64,000 bases of DNA from Micromonospora sp045209745 (GTDB taxonomy: Bacteria > Actinomycetota > Actinomycetes > Mycobacteriales > Micromonosporaceae): positions 1,488,001 through 1,552,000 of the forward strand of contig NZ_CP109273.1 in NCBI RefSeq assembly GCF_045209745.1. The letters are read 5' to 3'. The position numbers and the translations under genes were made by a program. The number at the start of each line of letters is the position of its first letter. Positions within the stretch are counted from its first letter, which is position 1. Shown here one piece after another: positions 8,337 to 16,707 of the stretch. The notes beneath the pieces are model-generated. The model was not told the origin of the DNA, searched no databases, and saw only the letters and a program-made list of their open reading frames with translations.

Positions 8337-9188
8337 TTAGGGGGTTGTTGAGGCGGCGGGCTGACGCGCGGTGACCAGGTCACCCAGGCGGGTCCGGCCC
8401 CCGTCGAACGCGGTGAGCACCCAGACCCCATCCGGCAGCAGAGCCATCGAGTGCTCGACGTGTGCCGCCACCGAGCCGTCCCGGGTGACCACCGTCCACC
8501 CGTCGGCCAACTCGACCGTACGCGGCGACGCCATCGTGATCATCGGCTCGATGGCCAACGCCATGCCGGGAACCAGTCGTGGCCCCTTGCCCGGCCGACC
8601 GTGGTTGAGCACGTGCGGATCCTGGTGCATCTCGGTGCCGATGCCGTGCCCGCCGTAGCCGTCGACGATGCCGTACCGGCCGCCCTTACGAACGGCGGTC
8701 TCCACCGCGTGCGAGATGTCGGTGAGTCGGCCCTTGCCGCTGGCCGCGCCCCGCGCCGCCGCGGCGATGCCGGCCCACATCGCGTCTTCGGCGACCTCGG
8801 CCATCTTCAGCAGCGCCGGGTCGACGTCGCCGACCCCGACGGTGATCGCGGAGTCGCCGTGCCACCCGTCCAGCACCGCACCGCAGTCGATGGAGATCAG
8901 ATCACCGGCCTGGAGCACCTGCTCCGGCGACGGGATGGCGTGCACGATCTGCTCGTTGACCGAGGAGCAGATCGACGCCGGAAAACCGTGATAGCCCTTG
9001 AACGACGGAACGCCACCCGCCTCGCGGATGGTCGACTCGGCGATGGCGTCCAGATCGGCAGTGCTCACACCGGGGGCGACAGCCTCCCGCATCCGGCGGA
9101 GCGCCTGGGCCACCACCAGCCCGGCGGCCCGCATCTTCTCGATCTGGTCAGGGGTCTTCAGCTGGATGTCCAGCTGGGGACGACGCAT
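8337..9188 (-). CDS. map: Type I methionine aminopeptidase
   Basis: The enzyme removes the initiator methionine from nascent proteins using two metal ions. The 283-residue product shows the ligands in order: the Asp of LISIDCGAVLDGWHGDSA (two Asp), the His of GHGIGTEMHQDPHV, the Glu of MALAIEPMI and the Glu near the end (AAHVEHSM). The start at 9188 (MRRPQLDIQL) is preferred over the upstream in-frame ATG at 9224 because AAAGGTAA precedes it. It follows adk with an 88-nt gap. Confidence 0.95.
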   Translation of the reverse strand: MRRPQLDIQLKTPDQIEKMRAAGLVVAQALRRMREAVAPGVSTADLDAIAESTIREAGGVPSFKGYHGFPASICSSVNEQIVHAIPSPEQVLQAGDLISIDCGAVLDGWHGDSAITVGVGDVDPALLKMAEVAEDAMWAGIAAAARGAASGKGRLTDISHAVETAVRKGGRYGIVDGYGGHGIGTEMHQDPHVLNHGRPGKGPRLVPGMALAIEPMITMASPRTVELADGWTVVTRDGSVAAHVEHSMALLPDGVWVLTAFDGGRTRLGDLVTARQPAASTTP

Positions 9189-9276
9189 GGAGCGATTACC
9201 TTTCGTTGCCGAACAGCGGGGCACGTCACGCGTACCCCGCTGTTCGCACTCTATCCGCCGTGGCCCGGGGAGGACC

Positions 9277-9930
9277 TCAGCCGCCGTACGACCGCAGCGC
9301 GTCTATGGCCCGGGTGGTGACGTCCTCCACCGGGCCGGTGGCGTCGATCCCGACCAGCTTGCCCTGGGCGCCGTAGTAGTCGACCAGGGGAGCCGTCTTC
9401 TCGCTGTATTCGCGCAGCCGCGTGGCGATCGTCTCCGGCTTGTCGTCGTCGCGCTGGAACAGCTCGGCGCCGCACCGGTCACAGATGCCGGACCGGGTGG
9501 TGGCGTCGAACTCGACGTGCCAGATCTTGCCGCAGCCCCGGCAGGTACGCCGACCGGACAGTCGCCGGATCACTTCGTCGTCGTCGACCACCAGCTCCAG
9601 GACCAGATCCAGGGCGGTGCCCAGATCGGCGAGGAGCTTGTCCAGGGCGGCAGCCTGCGGAGTGGTCCGCGGGAACCCGTCGAGCAGAAAACCCTCGCTG
9701 GCGTCGGGCTCGGCCAGCCGGTCCCGGACCATGTTGATGGTGACCTCGTCCGGAACCAGCTCGCCAGCATCCATGTACCGCTTTGCCTCGACACCGAGCG
9801 GCGTGCCCTGGGTGACGTTCGACCGGAAGATGTCTCCGGTCGAAATCTTGGGCACCGACAGGTGTGCGGCGATGAACTCGGCCTGCGTGCCCTTGCCCGC
9901 ACCTGGCGGCCCAACCAGAACGAGTCTCAT
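9277..9930 (-). CDS. adk: Adenylate kinase
   Basis: Adenylate kinase interconverts ATP + AMP and 2 ADP. The 217-residue product has the P-loop GPPGAGKGTQ at residue 7, the AMP-binding DGFPRT, and a long LID domain with four cysteines (CRGC and CDRC) that should bind zinc. The start codon directly follows the secY stop (TAGATG), so the two genes are probably translationally coupled. Confidence 0.97.
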   Translation of the reverse strand: MRLVLVGPPGAGKGTQAEFIAAHLSVPKISTGDIFRSNVTQGTPLGVEAKRYMDAGELVPDEVTINMVRDRLAEPDASEGFLLDGFPRTTPQAAALDKLLADLGTALDLVLELVVDDDEVIRRLSGRRTCRGCGKIWHVEFDATTRSGICDRCGAELFQRDDDKPETIATRLREYSEKTAPLVDYYGAQGKLVGIDATGPVEDVTTRAIDALRSYGG

Positions 9931-11259
9931 CTACCGCAGGAACCCTTCGTAGTTCCGCTGCATGAGTTGGCTCTCGATCTGCTTCACGGTCTCCAGACCG
10001 ACGCCGACCATGATGAGCACAGCGGTGCCGCCGAACGGGAAGTTCTGGTACTGCTGGTTGTCCAGCCAGATGAAGAAGAAGTTCGGCAGGATCGAGACGG
10101 TGCCGAGGTAGAGCGCGCCCGGCAGGGTGATCCGGCTGAGGATGAAGTCCAGGTAGTCGGCCGTGGGCTTGCCCGGGCGGATGCCCGGCACGAACCCGCC
10201 GTACTTCTTCATGTTGTCCGCGACCTCGGTCGGGTTGAACGTGATCGAGACGTAGAAGTACGTAAAGAAGATGATCAGCAGGAAGTAGACCGCGATGTAG
10301 ATCGGGCTGCTCGGGTTGACCAGGTGGTTCTGGATCCACACGTGGGTCTTGCCCGGATCGGTCTGGTCGAAGAACTGCAGAGCCAACTGCGGCAGGTAGA
10401 GCAGCGACGAGCCGAAGATGACCGGGATCACACCGGCCTGGTTGACCTTGAGCGGGATGTAGGTCGAGGTGCCGCCGTACATCCGCCGGCCGATCATCCG
10501 CTTGGCGTACTGCACCGGGATGCGGCGCTGCGACTGCTCGATGAAGGTGACCGCGGTGATGACCACCAGGACCAGCGCGATGACCAGCGCGAACATGCCC
10601 CAGCCCTTGCTGGTCTTGATCTGCCAACCCTCGCTGGGCAGCCGCGCCGCGATCGAGGTGAAGATCAGGACGGACATGCCGTTGCCGACGCCGCGGTCGG
10701 TGATCAGCTCACCGAGCCACATGACCATGCCGGTGCCGGCGGTCATCGTCATCACCAGGATGGACAGGGTCAGCCAGTTCGGGATGCCGGTGCCGGTGGG
10801 GATGATCGGGAACTGGTTGCACTTGCCCTGGAAGAGCTGCCCCGAGCGGGCCAGGGCCACGAACGCCGAGGCCTGCAGCACACCGAGACCCAGGGTCAGA
10901 TAGCGCGTGTACTGGGTAATCTTCGCCTGACCGGCCTGGCCCTCCTTGCGGAGCTGCTCAAGGCGCGGGATCACGACGGTCAACAGCTGCAGGATGATCG
11001 ACGCGGTGATGTAGGGCATGATGCCCAGCGCGAAGACCGAGAGCTGTAGCAGCGCTCCGCCGGAGAAGAGGTTGAGCAGGTTCACGACCCCGGTGGTGCC
11101 ACCCTGGATGGAGTCGAGGCACTTCTGCACGTTGCCGTACGAGACGCCCGGGCTGGGGAGCGTTGCACCCAGCCGGTAGACCGCAATGATGCCTACTGTG
11201 AACAGCAGCTTCTTGCGCAGGTCAGGCGTACGGAACGCACTGAGAAAGGCGGACAGCAA
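9931..11259 (-). CDS. secY: Preprotein translocase subunit SecY
   Basis: SecY is the channel of the Sec translocon, with ten membrane segments. The 442-residue product starts LSAFLSAFRTPDLRKKLLFT and contains the plug-region and TM features (GIMPYITASIILQLLTVVIP; RFYGGTS-like RRMYGGTSTYIPLKVNQAGV). The start is a TTG at 11259: it has AGGAGG with a 6-nt spacer and matches the family N-terminus, whereas the longer open frame to 11367 does not. It is separated from rplO by 234 nt that include a strong hairpin. Confidence 0.95.
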   Translation of the reverse strand: MLSAFLSAFRTPDLRKKLLFTVGIIAVYRLGATLPSPGVSYGNVQKCLDSIQGGTTGVVNLLNLFSGGALLQLSVFALGIMPYITASIILQLLTVVIPRLEQLRKEGQAGQAKITQYTRYLTLGLGVLQASAFVALARSGQLFQGKCNQFPIIPTGTGIPNWLTLSILVMTMTAGTGMVMWLGELITDRGVGNGMSVLIFTSIAARLPSEGWQIKTSKGWGMFALVIALVLVVITAVTFIEQSQRRIPVQYAKRMIGRRMYGGTSTYIPLKVNQAGVIPVIFGSSLLYLPQLALQFFDQTDPGKTHVWIQNHLVNPSSPIYIAVYFLLIIFFTYFYVSITFNPTEVADNMKKYGGFVPGIRPGKPTADYLDFILSRITLPGALYLGTVSILPNFFFIWLDNQQYQNFPFGGTAVLIMVGVGLETVKQIESQLMQRNYEGFLR

Positions 11260-11439
11260 CTTCTTCCTCCTGCGCGAGGCGGGCCGCCGGTGATCCCTGG
11301 CGGGTCGGGGTGAATCACGGGCGAGTGCCCGCAATCCATGGCTGGGATGGGACTCTAACAGCCTCACCCCGGTCCGGGCAGATGCGCCCGGCTACATAAA
11401 TCAATTCCGATATTACCGGGTGCTCAATGCCCAGGCAGA

Positions 11440-11482
11440 CCATGGCGCCCGTCAGTTGCTCACAACTGGACGGGCGCCATGG
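11440..11482 (-). terminator. Strong hairpin between rplO and secY
   Basis: CCATGGCGCCCGTC (11440-11453) pairs with GACGGGCGCCATGG (11469-11482). The stem continues with AGTTG/CAACT after a one-base bulge and has a CTCA loop. It lies 11 nt beyond the rplO stop. No T-tract follows on the minus strand, so it may be a partial terminator or an RNA-stabilising structure before map-adk-secY. Confidence 0.6.
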
Positions 11483-11493
11483 AGTGGTACGCC

Positions 11494-11937
11494 TTACAGC
11501 TCGGTGACGGAGCCACCGGCGGCAGCGATCTTCTCCTTGGCCGACGCACTGAACGCGTGCGCAGACACCTGGAGCGCCACACCGCCGAGGTCCCCGGTGC
11601 CGAGGACCTTGACCGGGTGACCCTTGCGGACCGCGCCGGACTCGACGAGCTCCAGCGGGCCGACCTGGCCACCGTTCGGGAACAGCTCAGCGAGTCGGTC
11701 CAGGTTGACCACCTGGAAGACCACCTTGAACTTGTTCTTGAAGCCCTTCATCTTCGGCAGGCGCATGTGGATGGGCATCTGCCCACCCTCGAACGCCGCC
11801 GAGATGTTCTTGCGGGCCTTGGAGCCCTTGGTACCGCGGCCAGCGGTCTTGCCCTTGGAACCCTCACCGCGACCCACACGGGTCTTCGCGGTCTTGGAAC
11901 CGGGTGCCGGGCGCAGGTGGTGCACCTTGATCGTCAT
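11494..11937 (-). CDS. rplO: 50S ribosomal protein L15
   Basis: L15 (147 residues) helps late 50S assembly. The glycine and lysine rich N-terminus (LRPAPGSKTAKTRVGRGEGS, GKTAGRGTKGSKAR) and the C-terminal VSAHAFSASAKEKIAAAGG are typical. Its ATG overlaps the rpmD stop (TAATG). It is the last ribosomal gene of the spc run before secY. Confidence 0.97.
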   Translation of the reverse strand: MTIKVHHLRPAPGSKTAKTRVGRGEGSKGKTAGRGTKGSKARKNISAAFEGGQMPIHMRLPKMKGFKNKFKVVFQVVNLDRLAELFPNGGQVGPLELVESGAVRKGHPVKVLGTGDLGGVALQVSAHAFSASAKEKIAAAGGSVTEL

Positions 11938-12119
11938 TACTCGACCTCCTCGACCTTCACGAGGTGGTTCACAGTGAAGATCATGCCGCGGATCTCGGGC
12001 CGGTCCTCCTTGACCACCACGTCATTGATCCGCTTGAGACCGAGCGAACGCAGCGAATCACGCTGGTTCTGCTTGGTCCCGATAACGGACCGGACCTGGG
12101 TGACCTTCAGACGTGCCAT
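11937..12119 (-). CDS. rpmD: 50S ribosomal protein L30
   Basis: L30 is 60 residues long and starts MARLKVTQVRSVIGTKQNQR, with the conserved SLRSLGLKRINDVVVKED core and the C-terminal GMIFTVNHLVKVEEV. Its start overlaps the rpsE stop (TGATG) and its stop overlaps rplO (TAATG), indicating coupled translation. Confidence 0.97.
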   Translation of the reverse strand: MARLKVTQVRSVIGTKQNQRDSLRSLGLKRINDVVVKEDRPEIRGMIFTVNHLVKVEEVE

Positions 12120-12733
12120 CAGCGCGCCACCCCCGCACGCGACGCCAGCATGGCGGCCGGCGCGACGTCCTCCACCGGCAGGCCACGACGCGCCGCGACC
12201 TGCTCGGGGGACTCAAGCCCCTTCAGGGCAGCCACGGTGGCGTGCACGATGTTGATCGGGTTCGACGAGCCGAGGCTCTTCGAGAGCACGTCGTGGATCC
12301 CGGCGCACTCCAGCACGGCGCGCACCGGACCGCCGGCGATGACACCCGTACCGGCCGAAGCCGGCTTGAGCAGCACCACACCAGCGGCGTCCTCGCCCGT
12401 CACCGGGTGCGGGATCGACTGACCGATCCGGGGGACCTTGAAGAAGTGCTTCTTGGCCTCCTCGACACCCTTGGCGATAGCCGCGGGCACCTCCTTGGCC
12501 TTTCCGTAGCCCACGCCCACCGTGCCGTCGCCGTCACCCACGATCACGAGGGCGGTGAAGCTGAAGCGACGACCACCCTTCACGACCTTGGCGACGCGGT
12601 TGATCGCGACGACCCGCTCAAGGTGCGGGGTCTTCTCGACGGGCGCGTTTCCGCGGCCGCCCTCACGGCGGTTGTCGCGGCGACCACCCTCGTTGCCACC
12701 GGACCCGCCGCCACGGCGCTGTTGACCTGGCAT
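12119..12733 (-). CDS. rpsE: 30S ribosomal protein S5
   Basis: S5 (204 residues) shapes the decoding region; mutations in it affect fidelity and spectinomycin response. The N-terminal 35 residues are a Gly/Arg rich extension (GGGSGGNEGGRRDNRREGGR). The S5 double-stranded RNA-binding core (LERVVAINRVAKVVKGGRRF) and C-terminal domain (GTGVIAGGPVRAVLECAGI) follow. It lies between rplR and rpmD. Confidence 0.97.
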   Translation of the reverse strand: MPGQQRRGGGSGGNEGGRRDNRREGGRGNAPVEKTPHLERVVAINRVAKVVKGGRRFSFTALVIVGDGDGTVGVGYGKAKEVPAAIAKGVEEAKKHFFKVPRIGQSIPHPVTGEDAAGVVLLKPASAGTGVIAGGPVRAVLECAGIHDVLSKSLGSSNPINIVHATVAALKGLESPEQVAARRGLPVEDVAPAAMLASRAGVAR

Positions 12734-12766
12734 CAGCAGCCTTCCTTATCTCTCGTGACGGGGTTG

Positions 12767-13156
12767 TTAGAACTCGAGCCCGGCTTCGCGGGCGGCGTCG
12801 GCAAGCGCGGCGACTCGCCCCGCGTACCGGTTGCCACCGCGGTCGAAGACGACCTTGGAGACGCCGGCGGCCTTGGCCCGCTCGGCGAGCAGCGCGCCCA
12901 CCTTGCCGGCAAGGGCGCTCTTGTCGCCCTCGGCACCGCGCAGCGAGGCGTCCAGGCTCGACGCCGACGCCAGGGTGTGACCCTTGGTGTCGTCGACGAC
13001 CTGGGCGACCATGTGCCGCAGCGAGCGGGTGACGACCAGGCGTGGACGCTCGGCCGTGCCGCTGACGTTCTTGCGGACGCGGAAGTGCCGACGCGCACGC
13101 CCAACGGCGCGCTTGGCGGCGACGCCGCGGCGGCGCTTGAGCAGCGTGGCGCTCAC
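12767..13156 (-). CDS. rplR: 50S ribosomal protein L18
   Basis: L18 (129 residues) binds 5S rRNA together with L5. Typical segments are RRHFRVRKNVSGTAERPRL, SLRHMVAQVVDDTKGHTLAS and the C-terminal FDRGGNRYAGRVAALADAAR. The GTG start at 13156 overlaps the rplF stop (GTGA), a 4-nt coupling junction. Confidence 0.97.
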   Translation of the reverse strand: MSATLLKRRRGVAAKRAVGRARRHFRVRKNVSGTAERPRLVVTRSLRHMVAQVVDDTKGHTLASASSLDASLRGAEGDKSALAGKVGALLAERAKAAGVSKVVFDRGGNRYAGRVAALADAAREAGLEF

Positions 13157-13695
13157 TTCTTACCTGCCTTTCCAGCCTTGCGGCGGATGACCTCGCCCTG
13201 GTACTTGACGCCCTTGCCCTTGTAGGGCTCCGGCGGGCGGATCTTCCGGATGTTGGCGGCGACCTCACCGACCTGCTGCTTGTCGATGCCAGCCACGTGG
13301 AACAGGGTCGGCCGCTCCACCGTGAAGGTGATGCCCGCCGGGGCGGGGACGATCACCGGGTGCGAGAACCCGAGGGCGAACTCAAGGTCCGAACCCTTGG
13401 CGGTGACCCGGTAACCGGTGCCGGCGATCTCCAGGCTCTTACGGTAGCCCTCGGTGACCCCGACGATCATGTTTGCAACCAGCGTACGGCTCAGGCCGTG
13501 GAGTTCCTTGGCCTTGCGCTCGTCGTTCGGCCGGTTGACGCTCAGCTGCCCATCCTCGGCCCGCTCGATCGAGATCGGCTCGGCGAGGGTGTGCTGGAGC
13601 TGGCCCTTGGGGCCCTTGACCTTGACGGTCTGCCCGTCGATCGTGATGTCGACGCCGGCTGGCACCGGGATCGACTTACGTCCAATTCGCGACAT
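13153..13695 (-). CDS. rplF: 50S ribosomal protein L6
   Basis: L6 (180 residues) lies near the factor-binding site of the 50S subunit. It starts MSRIGRKSIPVPAGVDITID and has the family C-terminus RKIRPPEPYKGKGVKYQGEV followed by IRRKAGKAGKK. An in-frame extension to 13746 is not needed; the ATG at 13695 has AGACAGGTAG upstream. The next upstream gene, rpsH, ends 16 nt away. Confidence 0.97.
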   Translation of the reverse strand: MSRIGRKSIPVPAGVDITIDGQTVKVKGPKGQLQHTLAEPISIERAEDGQLSVNRPNDERKAKELHGLSRTLVANMIVGVTEGYRKSLEIAGTGYRVTAKGSDLEFALGFSHPVIVPAPAGITFTVERPTLFHVAGIDKQQVGEVAANIRKIRPPEPYKGKGVKYQGEVIRRKAGKAGKK

Positions 13696-13711
13696 TTCTA
13701 CCTGTCTCCCG

Positions 13712-14119
13712 TTACCAGACGAAGGCGAGGACTTCCCCGCCAACACTCCGCTTGCGGGCCTGCCGGTCGGTCAGCAGCCCCTGGGACGTCGAAATGATCG
13801 CCACGCCCAGCCCACCGAGCACCCGCGGGAGCCCGTCCGACTTGGCGTACACCCGGAGACCGGGCTTGGACACGCGCTTGATGCCGGCCAGGCTCCGCTC
13901 GCGGTTCTGGCCGTACTTGAGCTCGACGACCAGTCGCTTGCCGACGGCGCCCTCCTCGGGCTCCTCGACCGACCAGGTGGCGATGTAACCCTCGGCCTTC
14001 AGGACCTCGGCGATGTTCGCCTTGATCTTGGAGTAGGGCATCTTCACCTGATCGTGGTACGCCTGGTTGGCGTTACGCAGACGCGTGAGCATGTCTGCGA
14101 TCGGGTCGGTCATCGTCAT
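13712..14119 (-). CDS. rpsH: 30S ribosomal protein S8
   Basis: S8 (about 135 residues) is a central 16S-binding protein and, in E. coli, the translational repressor of the spc operon. The product starts MTMTDPIADMLTRLRNANQA and ends with GGEVLAFVW, with the conserved ISTSQGLLTDRQARKRSVGG. The ATG at 14113 (MTDPIAD) is an equally possible start. The frame opens further to 14185 without family similarity. Confidence 0.97.
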   Translation of the reverse strand: MTMTDPIADMLTRLRNANQAYHDQVKMPYSKIKANIAEVLKAEGYIATWSVEEPEEGAVGKRLVVELKYGQNRERSLAGIKRVSKPGLRVYAKSDGLPRVLGGLGVAIISTSQGLLTDRQARKRSVGGEVLAFVW

Positions 14120-14235
14120 GGATTTCGTCAGCCTTTCTCGCCGGGGTTCCCGGAGCATCAGCCCCGGGCCTACGGCGAAGAGCAATACCTAATCGGTGCA
14201 GGAGTTCCCGGCCGACGGCCGGGACGCGGTCGCCC

Positions 14236-14421
14236 TTACCAGGAAGCCTTGGACACGCCCGGCAGCTCACCGCGGTGAGCCATCTCCCGGATGCAGACCC
14301 GGCAGAGCCCGAACTTGCGGTAGACCGCCTTCGGACGCCCGCACCGCTGGCAGCGGGTGTACGCGCGAACCGAGAACTTCGGCTTCGCGGCCGCCTTGAT
14401 GATCAGCGCCTTCTTGGCCAT
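14236..14421 (-). CDS. rpsZ: 30S ribosomal protein S14, zinc-binding type Z
   Basis: This is the short 61-residue S14, which contains the zinc site C-x2-C ... C-x2-C (TRCQRCGRPKAVYRKFGLCR, then VCIREMAHRGELPG). Type Z S14 in the spc operon is the standard housekeeping copy in actinobacteria; a zinc-free paralogue is often found elsewhere in such genomes. It abuts rplE upstream with 1 nt between the genes. Confidence 0.97.
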   Translation of the reverse strand: MAKKALIIKAAAKPKFSVRAYTRCQRCGRPKAVYRKFGLCRVCIREMAHRGELPGVSKASW

Positions 14422-14422
14422 C

Positions 14423-14992
14423 TCAGTTCTCCTTGAACGGGAAGCCCAGGAGCTTGAGCAGCGCCCGGCCCTCGTCGTCGGTCGTGGCGGTGGTGACCAC
14501 CGTGATGTCCATGCCCCGCTGGCGATCGATCCGGTCCTGGTCGATCTCGTGGAACGCAGACTGCTCGGTCAGACCGAACGTGTAGTTGCCGTGCCCGTCC
14601 AGCTTGCGCCCGTCCAAGCCGCGGAAGTCGCGGATACGCGGCAGCGCGATGGAGAGCAGCCGGTCCATGAACTCCCACATCCGGTCGCCACGAAGGGTGA
14701 CCTTCGCGCCGATCGGCATGCCCTCGCGGAGCTTGAACTGCGCGATGGACTTGGTCGCCCGCCGCACCTGCGGCTTCTGGCCGGTGATCGTGGCGAGGTC
14801 GCGGACCGCACCGTCGATCAGCTTGGCGTCGCGAGCAGCCTCGCCGACACCCATGTTGACGACGATCTTGACCAGCCGCGGCACCTGCATGGGGTTGCCG
14901 TAGCTGTGCTGCTCACGCAGCTGGGCCACGATCTCGTTGCGGTACCGCTCCTTGAGGCGCGGCATGGTCTTTTCGGTAGCCGTGGTCATCAC
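14423..14992 (-). CDS. rplE: 50S ribosomal protein L5
   Basis: L5 (189 residues) binds 5S rRNA and contacts the P-site tRNA. Diagnostic segments are MPRLKERYRNEIVAQLREQH, VPRLVKIVVNMGVGEAARDA and RGMDITVVTTATTDDEGRAL. Several in-frame Met codons occur near the start (14992, 14989 and MPRLK at 14965); I keep the longest. Confidence 0.97.
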   Translation of the reverse strand: MMTTATEKTMPRLKERYRNEIVAQLREQHSYGNPMQVPRLVKIVVNMGVGEAARDAKLIDGAVRDLATITGQKPQVRRATKSIAQFKLREGMPIGAKVTLRGDRMWEFMDRLLSIALPRIRDFRGLDGRKLDGHGNYTFGLTEQSAFHEIDQDRIDRQRGMDITVVTTATTDDEGRALLKLLGFPFKEN

Positions 14993-15309
14993 AGGTCCTT
15001 ACCGGTGCTACGCGCGATGCGGACCTTCTGGCCGTTGTCGTCGAACCGGTAACCGACACGGGTCGGCTTGCCGTCGGAGTCCAGGACCTGCACGTTCGAG
15101 ACGTGGATCGGGGCCTCCTGAGTGACGATGCCGCCGGTCTTGGCGCCACGCTGGGTGGTGCTGATTCGAGTGTGCTTTTTGACCCGGTTCACGCCCTCGA
15201 CCAGGATCTTGTCCTGCCGCGGGTAGGCCACAATGACCTTGCCCTTGGCACCCTTGTCCTTGCCGGCGATGATGACGACCGTGTCGCCCTTCTTGACCTT
15301 CACGGTCAC
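14989..15309 (-). CDS. rplX: 50S ribosomal protein L24
   Basis: L24 (106 residues) is an assembly initiator of the 50S subunit. It reads MTVKVKKGDTVVIIAGKDKG with a KOW motif, then VEGVNRVKKHTRISTTQRGA. The GTG at 15309 is chosen because it overlaps the rplN stop as GTGA and has GGAGG upstream. A second GTG two codons later would give the shorter MKVKKGD start seen in homologues. It was hidden inside a longer open frame that runs to 15615. Confidence 0.95.
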   Translation of the reverse strand: MTVKVKKGDTVVIIAGKDKGAKGKVIVAYPRQDKILVEGVNRVKKHTRISTTQRGAKTGGIVTQEAPIHVSNVQVLDSDGKPTRVGYRFDDNGQKVRIARSTGKDL

Positions 15310-15674
15310 AACACCTCCGGCGCGAGGGAAATAATCTTCATGAACCGCTTGTCCCGCAGCTCCCGGCCCACCGGGCCGAAGATGCGGGTACCACGCGGGT
15401 CCCCGCCGTCCTTGATGATGACGGCGGCGTTCTCGTCGAAGCGGATGTACGAGCCGTCCGGCCGGCGCCTCTCCTTGGCCGTGCGAACGATGACCGCCTT
15501 GACGACGTCGCCCTTCTTCACACCGGCACCCGGGATCGCGTCCTTGACCGTGGCCACGATGACGTCGCCAATGCTCGCGTAGCGCCGACCCGAGCCACCG
15601 AGAACCCGGATGCAAAGGATCTCCCGAGCACCCGTGTTGTCAGCGACGCGCAGTCGCGACTCCTGCTGAATCAC
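15306..15674 (-). CDS. rplN: 50S ribosomal protein L14
   Basis: L14 (122 residues) forms an intersubunit bridge and is highly conserved: MIQQESRLRVADNTGAREIL at the start, DVIVATVKDAIPGAGVKKGD and the C-terminal RFMKIISLAPEVL. It is the first gene after an approximately 93-nt gap following rpsQ, and it couples to rplX through GTGA. Confidence 0.98.
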   Translation of the reverse strand: MIQQESRLRVADNTGAREILCIRVLGGSGRRYASIGDVIVATVKDAIPGAGVKKGDVVKAVIVRTAKERRRPDGSYIRFDENAAVIIKDGGDPRGTRIFGPVGRELRDKRFMKIISLAPEVL

Positions 15675-15767
15675 GTCTATCTCCTATGTCTGCCGGTTCT
15701 CCGGCCGCCGTAGCGGCCGGAGCCTGGCGGAACCTACGCCCGACGCAACGCCGGGCTCGAGCCTTCG

Positions 15768-16046
15768 CTACTTAGCCTTTTCCAGGATCTCCACGATCCG
15801 CCAACGCTTGGTGGCGCTCAGCGGCCGGGTCTCCATGATGAGAACCCGGTCACCGGTGCCAGCGGCGTTCTGCTCGTCGTGCACCTTCAGCTTGGCCGTA
15901 CGGCGCATGATCTTGCCGTACAGCGCGTGCCGAACCCGGTCCTCGACCTCGACAACGACGGTCTTGTCCATCTTGTCGCTGATCACCAGGCCCTCGCGGA
16001 CCTTGCGGCGCGACCGCGCGGCGGCGGTGGCGGTCTCTTCGGTCAT
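15768..16046 (-). CDS. rpsQ: 30S ribosomal protein S17
   Basis: S17 (92 residues) has an N-terminal extension of about 18 residues rich in Thr, Ala and Arg, then the OB-fold core GLVISDKMDKTVVVEVEDRV and the family motif ILMETRPLSATKRWRIVEIL-like (here VLIMETRPLSATKRWRIVEI). The ATG overlaps the rpmC stop (ATGA). Confidence 0.97.
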   Translation of the reverse strand: MTEETATAAARSRRKVREGLVISDKMDKTVVVEVEDRVRHALYGKIMRRTAKLKVHDEQNAAGTGDRVLIMETRPLSATKRWRIVEILEKAK

Positions 16047-16279
16047 GATGCAGTCACCTCAGTCGGCGCGGCCGAGAGCCCCAGCTCGCGCTCGCGCATG
16101 ATCGTGTAGATCCGGGCGATCTCCCGACGGATGACCTGCAACCGCCGGTTGTTGTCCAGCTGCCCGGTTGCGGCCTGCACGCGGAGGTTGAACAGCTCCG
16201 CCTTGGCCTCCCGCAGCTTCGTGACCAGCTCCTCTTCGGAGAGCTCACGCAGCTCGGTCGCCTTAACGCCCGCTGCCAT
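16043..16279 (-). CDS. rpmC: 50S ribosomal protein L29
   Basis: L29 (78 residues) sits at the exit tunnel and helps dock trigger factor and SRP. The two-helix core is TELRELSEEELVTKLREAKA, LFNLRVQAATGQLDNNRRLQ and REIARIYTIMRERELGL. The ATG overlaps the rplP stop (TGATG). Confidence 0.97.
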   Translation of the reverse strand: MAAGVKATELRELSEEELVTKLREAKAELFNLRVQAATGQLDNNRRLQVIRREIARIYTIMRERELGLSAAPTEVTAS

Positions 16280-16704
16280 CAGGATTCACCCACTTCGCGC
16301 GTAACAATGCGGCACTTCATCGGGAGCTTGTGGATCGCGCGACGCATAGCCTCTCGCGCGGTCTGCTCGTTGGGGAAGGACATCTCGAAGAGAACCCGCC
16401 CCGGCTTGACGTTGGCGACCCACCACTCGGGCGAGCCCTTGCCGGAACCCATCCGGGTCTCGGCAGGCTTCTTGGTGAGGGCCTGGTCCGGGAAGATCGT
16501 GATCCAGACCTTGCCACCACGCTTGATGTGGCGAGTCATCGCGATACGCGCCGACTCGATCTGTCGGTTGGTCACGTACGCCGGCTCGAGAGCCTGGATC
16601 CCGAACTCGCCGAACACCACCCGGTTACCACCCTTGGACGCGCCACTGCGGTCCGGGTGGTGCGGCTTGCGGAAGCCCTTCGGGGGCTTGCGCGGCATCA
16701 GCAT
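16279..16704 (-). CDS. rplP: 50S ribosomal protein L16
   Basis: L16 (141 residues) lies beside the A-site finger and is needed for a functional peptidyl transferase centre. The start reads MLMPRKPPKGFRKPHHPDRS, so either the first Met (16704) or the third residue Met (16698) may be used. The conserved GGKVWITIFPDQALTKKPAE and GSGKGSPEWWVANVKPGRVL are present. Confidence 0.97.
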   Translation of the reverse strand: MLMPRKPPKGFRKPHHPDRSGASKGGNRVVFGEFGIQALEPAYVTNRQIESARIAMTRHIKRGGKVWITIFPDQALTKKPAETRMGSGKGSPEWWVANVKPGRVLFEMSFPNEQTAREAMRRAIHKLPMKCRIVTREVGES

Positions 16705-16707
16705 CTG

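Noticed and set aside
8998..11049. 683-residue plus-strand open frame
   Set aside because: It runs antisense to map, adk and secY. Those genes have full family similarity, and the plus frame is low-complexity Arg/Asp/Gln-rich text typical of antisense GC-rich DNA.
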